From NCBI GenBank assembly GCA_020253895.1, contig JADDKG010000321.1, positions 1 to 9,748 on the forward strand: DNA of 9,748 nt. The letters are read 5' to 3'. Made by a program: the position numbers and the translations under genes. The notes under the pieces were generated by a model. It was not told the origin of the DNA and ran no database searches. It saw nothing but the letters and a program-made list of their open reading frames with translations. This document shows positions 6,094 to 9,748 of the stretch, in pieces. How positions within the stretch are numbered: the first letter of the stretch is position 1; each line of letters begins with the position of its first letter. The stretch is from Rubrobacter sp. GTDB lineage: Bacteria; Actinomycetota; Rubrobacteria; Rubrobacterales; Rubrobacteraceae.

Positions 6094-7110
6094 ATGGCGG
6101 CAACGGTCAACACGGTCACGGGGCCTATCTCGTCGGAGGACCTCGGGAAAACGCTGGTGCATGAGCACTTCATGTTCGGTTACCCCGGCTACCAGGGCGA
6201 CGTCACCCTCGGTCCCTTCGACCGGGAGGAGGCCATCCGGGTAGGGCTTGCGACCGCCGAGAGGGCCAAGGCACACGGGGTGAAGACCATCATCGACGCC
6301 ACCCCCAACGAGTGCGGACGCAACGTGGAGGTTCTGCGCGAGATCTCGGAGCGGGCCGAGATCCAGATCATCTGCTCCACCGGCTACTACTACGAGGGCG
6401 AAGGAGCTCCTGCGTACTTCAACTTCCGCCGGGCCCTAGGGACGGCGGAGGAGGAGATCTACGAGATGTTCTCCAGGGAGATCACCGAGGGGATAGCGGG
6501 CACCGGCATAAAGGCCGGCGTGATAAAGCTCGCCTCCAGCAAGGACGAGATCACGGACTACGAGGCGATGTTCTTCCGGTGCGGGGCCCGGGCCCAGCGC
6601 GAGACCGGCACCCCCATCATCACACACACCCAGGAGGGAACCATGGGCCCCGAGCAGGCCGAGCTGCTCGTCTCCGAGGGGGCAGACCCGCGCAGGTGCC
6701 AGATCGGGCACATGGACGGCAACACCGACGTCGTCTACCACATGAACACCCTGGCACACGGGGTGAACATAGCCTTTGACCGCTTTGGGGTTCAGGGCAT
6801 AGTCGGCGCCCCGATGGACGAGGCGCGGACCGCCTGCCTTATAGGGCTCTTGGGGATGGGCTATACCGAGCGCCTCCTGCTCTCCCACGATACGGTGAAC
6901 CTGTGGCTCGGGCGGCCGCTGCGGCTGCCAGATCAGCTGCAGAAGCTGCTGGCCAACTGGCACATAGGCCACCTCTTCGAGAACGTCGTCCCGAAGCTGC
7001 GTCAGGCAGGGGTCACCGAGGAGCAGATAGAGACCATCTTTGTCGAGAACCCGAAGCGGCTCTTCGACCCGCTGCCCGTCCGGGAGACCGCCGGTACCAC
7101 CCCCTCCTAG
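6094..7110 (+). CDS. Phosphotriesterase-family metallohydrolase (probable lactonase)
   Basis: A 338-residue TIM-barrel amidohydrolase of the phosphotriesterase (PTE) family. All binuclear metal ligands are present: His23 and His25 (LVHEH), Lys145 (the carbamylated lysine, VIKLAS), His178 (ITHT), His206 (GHMD) and Asp266 (SHDT). Phosphotriesterase-like lactonases keep an Arg in a LDR-Y/F-G segment; here it is Arg230 in FDRFG. With the STGYYY segment at 95-100, this favours lactone hydrolysis over organophosphates. That assignment rests on family knowledge, not a measured activity. No signal peptide is visible, so it is probably cytoplasmic. The ATG at 6094 has AAAAGGAGGAGG directly upstream; longer readings back to 5854 would cross the divergent promoter region. 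It is the only complete plus-strand gene, divergent from the acyl-CoA ligase by 160 bases and convergent on the crotonase, which suggests it acts on a substrate of the same pathway. Confidence 0.88.
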   Translation: MAATVNTVTGPISSEDLGKTLVHEHFMFGYPGYQGDVTLGPFDREEAIRVGLATAERAKAHGVKTIIDATPNECGRNVEVLREISERAEIQIICSTGYYYEGEGAPAYFNFRRALGTAEEEIYEMFSREITEGIAGTGIKAGVIKLASSKDEITDYEAMFFRCGARAQRETGTPIITHTQEGTMGPEQAELLVSEGADPRRCQIGHMDGNTDVVYHMNTLAHGVNIAFDRFGVQGIVGAPMDEARTACLIGLLGMGYTERLLLSHDTVNLWLGRPLRLPDQLQKLLANWHIGHLFENVVPKLRQAGVTEEQIETIFVENPKRLFDPLPVRETAGTTPS

Positions 7111-7901
7111 CGGCCGGAGAACCGGGGCTCGCGCCGCTCAAAGAAGGCGGCGACCCCCTCGCGGTGGTCCTCGGTGCGGCCGCAGATGGACTGGCCCTCC
7201 GCCTCCCGCTCCAGGGCGGTCCCGAGGTTGCTCTCGAAGCTGGCGTAGAGAGAGGCTTTGATCTGCCCGAGCGCCTTTGTCGGGAGGGAGGCGAGCCTCC
7301 GGGCGAGAGCCTGCGCCTCCTCGAGGAGCATCCCGTCGGGCACGACCTTGTTCGCGAGCCCGATGCGATGGGCCTCCCCCGCGTCGACCGGGTCGCCGAG
7401 CATGCTCATCTCCATCGCCCGTCCGAGCCCCACCACACGCGGCAGGAAGAACGAGACCCCGGCGTCGGGCATAAGCCCGATCCTTATAAAGGCCGCCGAG
7501 AACCTGGCGCTCTCGGCGGCGACCCGCAGGTCACAGGCGAGCGCTATGCCGAGGCCCGCCCCGTAGACCGGGCCATGAAGGGCCCCGACGATCGGCTTCT
7601 CCATGCCGACCATCTTTCTGACCGTCCGGCTGTAGGTCCTGCGGAGGTACTCCCCGAGGTCCGGCTGCTCGCCATCTTTCTCGCGGCTCAGGTCCTCGCT
7701 CAGCAGGTCGGCCCCCGCCGAGAAGCCCTTGCCCTCACCGCGCAGGATGAGGCACCGGACCTCTCCGTCGGCAGCGGCCTCCTCGAGCGCAGCTCGAAGC
7801 TCCTCGTGCATCGCCCCGTTGAAGGCGTTCAGGCGCTGCGGGCGGTTGAGGGCGATGGTCGCCACGCCCCCGCTCTTCTCGAAGATTATCGTCTCGGGCA
7901 T
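7107..7901 (-). CDS. Crotonase-family enzyme, PaaG-like enoyl-CoA isomerase/hydratase
   Basis: A 264-residue crotonase-fold protein. The oxyanion-hole segments are FSAGADL (60-66) and GPVYGAGLG (110-118), followed by CDLRVA (123-128). The two glutamates used by true enoyl-CoA hydratases are absent: the GGGCE position reads GAGLG, and the QPE position reads AAFI. Instead it has IGLMPDAG with Asp146, the position of the catalytic Asp in PaaG (ring-epoxide/oxepin isomerase) and related enoyl-CoA isomerases. It is therefore more likely an isomerase than a hydratase, by family comparison. The start ATG at 7901 has GGAGG five bases upstream. It is transcribed alone, with a terminator from the transporter gene upstream. 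Its stop overlaps the stop of the convergent hydrolase gene in a shared CTAG. Databases would probably label it simply enoyl-CoA hydratase. Confidence 0.85.
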   Translation of the reverse strand: MPETIIFEKSGGVATIALNRPQRLNAFNGAMHEELRAALEEAAADGEVRCLILRGEGKGFSAGADLLSEDLSREKDGEQPDLGEYLRRTYSRTVRKMVGMEKPIVGALHGPVYGAGLGIALACDLRVAAESARFSAAFIRIGLMPDAGVSFFLPRVVGLGRAMEMSMLGDPVDAGEAHRIGLANKVVPDGMLLEEAQALARRLASLPTKALGQIKASLYASFESNLGTALEREAEGQSICGRTEDHREGVAAFFERREPRFSGR

Positions 7902-7923
7902 CTATTCCTCCGTTCCCGCGTTC

Positions 7924-7934
7924 TCGGGTTTCCC
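7924..7934 (-). promoter_or_regulatory. Candidate operator site C (GGGWAWCCCGR) before the crotonase
   Basis: The transcript strand reads GGGAAACCCGA, seven bases downstream of the CAGAAT candidate -10 box (7942-7947). It differs from site B by one base. It lies between that box and the ATG at 7901. Confidence 0.35.
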
Positions 7935-7941
7935 ACCGCCT

Positions 7942-7947
7942 ATTCTG
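7942..7947 (-). promoter_or_regulatory. Candidate -10 box of the crotonase gene
   Basis: The minus strand reads CAGAAT, with TCTGG just before it, similar to the -10 of the hydrolase promoter. The bases 16-17 positions upstream (TTCTTT/CTTCTT) are a poor -35 and coincide with the T-rich tail of the preceding terminator. A promoter is expected here because the terminator would otherwise leave this gene untranscribed. Confidence 0.3.
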
Positions 7948-7963
7948 CCAGAAGGCTCTAACC

Positions 7964-7996
7964 AAAGAAGCGCCCCCCGCAGAAGGCGGGGGGCGC
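7964..7996 (-). terminator. Intrinsic terminator after the MFS transporter gene
   Basis: A perfect 11-base stem, GCGCCCCCCGC at 7970-7980 and its complement at 7986-7996, encloses a 5-base loop. On the minus strand the stem is followed by TTCTTT. It begins about 20 bases after the transporter stop at 8018 and precedes the crotonase promoter region, so it separates the two units. It is the strongest hairpin I see in the window. Confidence 0.85.
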
Positions 7997-8017
7997 GAGA
8001 ACCCGGCGGATTGACCC

Positions 8018-9376
8018 TCAGGTAGCCTCGGGCTCGACGGTACTCCGCCTCTCCCCGGCCACGTCCGCGTCTATGTCCGTCTGGTAGGTCTCCGTGAGCA
8101 GGAACATGCAGATAAAGGAGAGGACGGCCATAGAGGCGATGTAGATGGAGATCGAGAGCGAGGTCCCGGTCGCCTCGAGAAGGGAGACGGCAATGATCGG
8201 GGCGAGCGCGCCGCCGAAGATCGCCCCTCCCTGGTAGCCGAGCGAGGCCCCCGAGTAACGCAGGCGGGTGGCGAAGAGCTCCGCGTAGAGGGAGGCCTGC
8301 GGCCCGTAGCCCATGGCCAGAAAGCCGCCCAGGGCCAGGGTGTGCATCAGGAGGAATAGGAAGGTCGAGCCGCTATCTACGGCCCAAAACAGGGGAAAGG
8401 CCGAGGCTCCCATCCCGACCGTGCCGATCAGATACAGAGTCCTGCGCCCCACGCGGTCCGAGAGGGCGCCGAAGAGGGGTATCGTGAAGAACGTCACGAC
8501 GCTCGAGAAGAGGAGTATCCCTATGACCGTGCCGCGCGAGAAGCCGACTGACTCGGAGGTAGCATAGGCGATGATGTAGGAGACGAGGATGTAGAAGTAG
8601 GAGTTGATGATGATGAACGCGCCCGCGGCCAGGGCTATCTGCTTCGGGTACTGCTTGAGCACGTCCAGTATGGGCATCCTCGCCTCGGTGCCGCTCTCCT
8701 TCACCCGCATAAAGCCAGGGCTCTCCATGATCTTGAGCCGGATAAACAGGCCCACGGCAACAAGCAGGATGCTCAGGATAAACGGTATCCTCCAGCCCCA
8801 GGCGAGGAAGGCCTGGTCCGGGAGGAAGGCCAGCAGGAGGAAGAAGGAGTTCGAGAGGATCAGGCCAGCGGGCACGCCCATCTGCGGCCAGCTGCCGTAG
8901 AAGCCCCGCCTCCCCCTCGGGGCATGCTCGACGGCCATAAGGACCGCACCGCCCCACTCGCCCCCCACACCAAGACCCTGGATAAAGCGCATGAGGGTCA
9001 GGATGAGCGGGGCGAGCACCCCGATCTGGTCGTAGGTGGGCAGAATGCCGATGATGAACGTCGCGATCCCCATCATCGTCAGCGTGACAACAAGCATGGA
9101 CTTGCGCCCGATCTTGTCCCCGTAGTGGCCGAAGATGGCCCCTCCTACGGGCCGGGCGAAGAAGCCCACCCCGAAGGTCGCAAACGAGAGCAGCGCCCCT
9201 ATAAACGGCGTCTGCTCCGGAAAGAACAGGGTTGGGAAGACGAGCGCCGCCGCTGTCCCGTAGATAAAGAAGTCGTACCACTCGATCGTCGTACCGATAA
9301 AGCTTGCCGCGGCAACCTTTTTTATGTCGGAGATCTGGCCCTGATCCTCGCCGCCTAGCCTCTCCATGCTCTCCAC
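8018..9376 (-). CDS. MFS transporter, metabolite:H+ symporter (MHS) family
   Basis: A 452-residue integral membrane protein with about twelve hydrophobic segments between residues 20 and 430. It has the MHS-family hallmarks GTTIEWYDFFIYG in segment 1 (28-40), the loop 2-3 motif GHYGDKIGRK (83-92), and RFIQGLGVGGEWGGA followed by EHAPRGRRGFYGS. Relatives (ShiA, KgtP, ProP, citrate and dicarboxylate carriers) import organic acids or zwitterions with protons. Context suggests a carboxylate used by the neighbouring CoA-dependent pathway, but the substrate is not readable from sequence. The start is a GTG at 9376 with GGAGG five bases upstream. An ATG at 9367 is possible but too far from that site. 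The gene ends in a strong terminator. Upstream, 195 bases separate it from the acetoacetyl-CoA synthetase stop, with inverted repeats that may regulate it. Confidence 0.9.
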   Translation of the reverse strand: MESMERLGGEDQGQISDIKKVAAASFIGTTIEWYDFFIYGTAAALVFPTLFFPEQTPFIGALLSFATFGVGFFARPVGGAIFGHYGDKIGRKSMLVVTLTMMGIATFIIGILPTYDQIGVLAPLILTLMRFIQGLGVGGEWGGAVLMAVEHAPRGRRGFYGSWPQMGVPAGLILSNSFFLLLAFLPDQAFLAWGWRIPFILSILLVAVGLFIRLKIMESPGFMRVKESGTEARMPILDVLKQYPKQIALAAGAFIIINSYFYILVSYIIAYATSESVGFSRGTVIGILLFSSVVTFFTIPLFGALSDRVGRRTLYLIGTVGMGASAFPLFWAVDSGSTFLFLLMHTLALGGFLAMGYGPQASLYAELFATRLRYSGASLGYQGGAIFGGALAPIIAVSLLEATGTSLSISIYIASMAVLSFICMFLLTETYQTDIDADVAGERRSTVEPEAT

Positions 9377-9398
9377 TCGCTCCTCCTATCACCCAGGG

Positions 9399-9420
9399 TC
9401 CTAGGGCGAAGAGCCCAGGA
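9399..9420 (-). promoter_or_regulatory. Hairpin in the transporter leader
   Basis: On the minus strand TCCTGGGC, a short TCTTC loop, and GCCC-T-AGGA form an eight-pair stem with one bulged base. It ends about 22 bases before the GTG start. There is no T-run after it, so it is not a convincing terminator. It may be a leader structure or a binding site. Confidence 0.35.
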
Positions 9421-9440
9421 ACCTCCCTACAGAAACGCTA

Positions 9441-9455
9441 AGCATCAACGATGCT
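9441..9455. repeat. Inverted repeat AGCATC-AAC-GATGCT upstream of the transporter
   Basis: A perfect inverted repeat with six-base arms and a three-base centre. A further GATGC copy lies just beyond it (9460-9464). It sits 65 bases before the transporter start in the 195-base gap (9377-9571), which holds no gene. The spacing suits a regulator-binding site. I could not identify a convincing promoter in this gap. Confidence 0.35.
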
Positions 9456-9571
9456 CCTCGATGCGGGCCTCCTTTCCTCGCTCCCGGGGCCAGAGAGCTT
9501 CTCTGAAAGCGTCGTCGCTCCAGACGAACAGAGATCCACCTCCTCCGGGCCCCGGTCTTACACCCAAGCTT

Positions 9572-9748
9572 CTAGCGAACACCGAGCTTCCTGGCCAGCT
9601 CGATAAACGGATCAAGCGCCCGCGGGTTGGAGAGTGAGTCGCGGCTTGCGGCCTTTTCGGGTGGGGTTCCGGAGAGGATCTTCTTCACCGGAACCTCCAG
9701 CTTCTTGCCGTTGAGGGTGCGCGGGATCTCGGGCACCTCCAGGATCTC
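9572..9748 (-). CDS. Acetoacetyl-CoA synthetase, C-terminal end (cut by window edge)
   Basis: The last 58 residues of a minus-strand gene ending in TAG at 9574-9572; the rest lies beyond the right edge. The peptide contains VPEIPRTLNGKKLEVPVKKI, with the catalytic C-terminal lysine of adenylate-forming enzymes in NGKK. It then has a SRDSLSNPRALDPF segment and ends in ELARKLGVR. This tail, especially GKK-EVPVKK followed by RD-x2-SNP-x-ALD, is characteristic of acetoacetate-CoA ligases and distinguishes them from acetyl-CoA synthetases. The enzyme makes acetoacetyl-CoA from acetoacetate, ATP and CoA, which fits a region devoted to short acyl-CoA metabolism. Whether it is co-transcribed with the transporter downstream is uncertain, because 195 bases separate them. 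Confidence 0.85.
   Translation of the reverse strand, partial: EILEVPEIPRTLNGKKLEVPVKKILSGTPPEKAASRDSLSNPRALDPFIELARKLGVR

Noticed and set aside
5934..6173. N-terminal extension of the acyl-CoA ligase to 6173
   Set aside because: It would run through the divergent promoter region into the hydrolase gene. The ATG at 5933 has AAAGGAGAG upstream, and the family sequence starts there.

Overview
The window is strongly GC-rich, with GTG starts mixed with ATG, GGAGG-type ribosome binding sites and tight gene packing. This fits a high-GC actinobacterium. The style and gene content resemble Rubrobacter and relatives, but that is only an impression. I see no tRNA, rRNA, CRISPR array or insertion sequence, and no gap between genes longer than about 195 bases.

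Layout. Bases 1-4157 hold a minus-strand operon of at least six genes. In transcription order these are a ComB-like phosphatase, an aminoglycoside-phosphotransferase-fold kinase (the ACAD10/LvaA type), a 3-hydroxyacyl-CoA dehydrogenase, a FabG-like reductase, a PaaI-type thioesterase, and the start of a second short-chain dehydrogenase that runs off the left edge. Upstream, also on minus, is an AMP-forming acyl-CoA ligase (4263-5933). An in-frame TAG codon in the middle of an otherwise intact reading frame cuts it in two. Divergent from it is a plus-strand phosphotriesterase-family hydrolase (6094-7110) with all metal ligands present. It converges on a minus-strand PaaG-like crotonase (7107-7901), and the two genes share one CTAG as their stop codons. 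After a strong intrinsic terminator comes a minus-strand MHS-family carboxylate/proton symporter (8018-9376). The right edge holds the C-terminal end of an acetoacetyl-CoA synthetase.

How the genes could work together. Uptake of an organic acid, CoA activation, isomerisation or hydration, 3-hydroxyacyl oxidation and thioester hydrolysis make a beta-oxidation-like catabolic module. Two members are not standard beta-oxidation enzymes: a lactonase-like hydrolase and a kinase of the family that phosphorylates 4-hydroxyacyl-CoAs. My main hypothesis is a lactone or 4-hydroxy-acid catabolic locus: lactone opening, CoA ligation, phosphorylation of the hydroxyl, phosphate elimination by an acyl-CoA dehydrogenase not seen here, then beta-oxidation. 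In this strain the ligase step appears broken, or was miscalled by one base.

Regulation. A shared element, GGGWAWCCCGR on the transcript strand, lies just downstream of the candidate -10 box of three minus-strand units (comB-like operon, ligase, crotonase). This suggests one local regulator. A pair of back-to-back promoters can be proposed between the ligase and the hydrolase.
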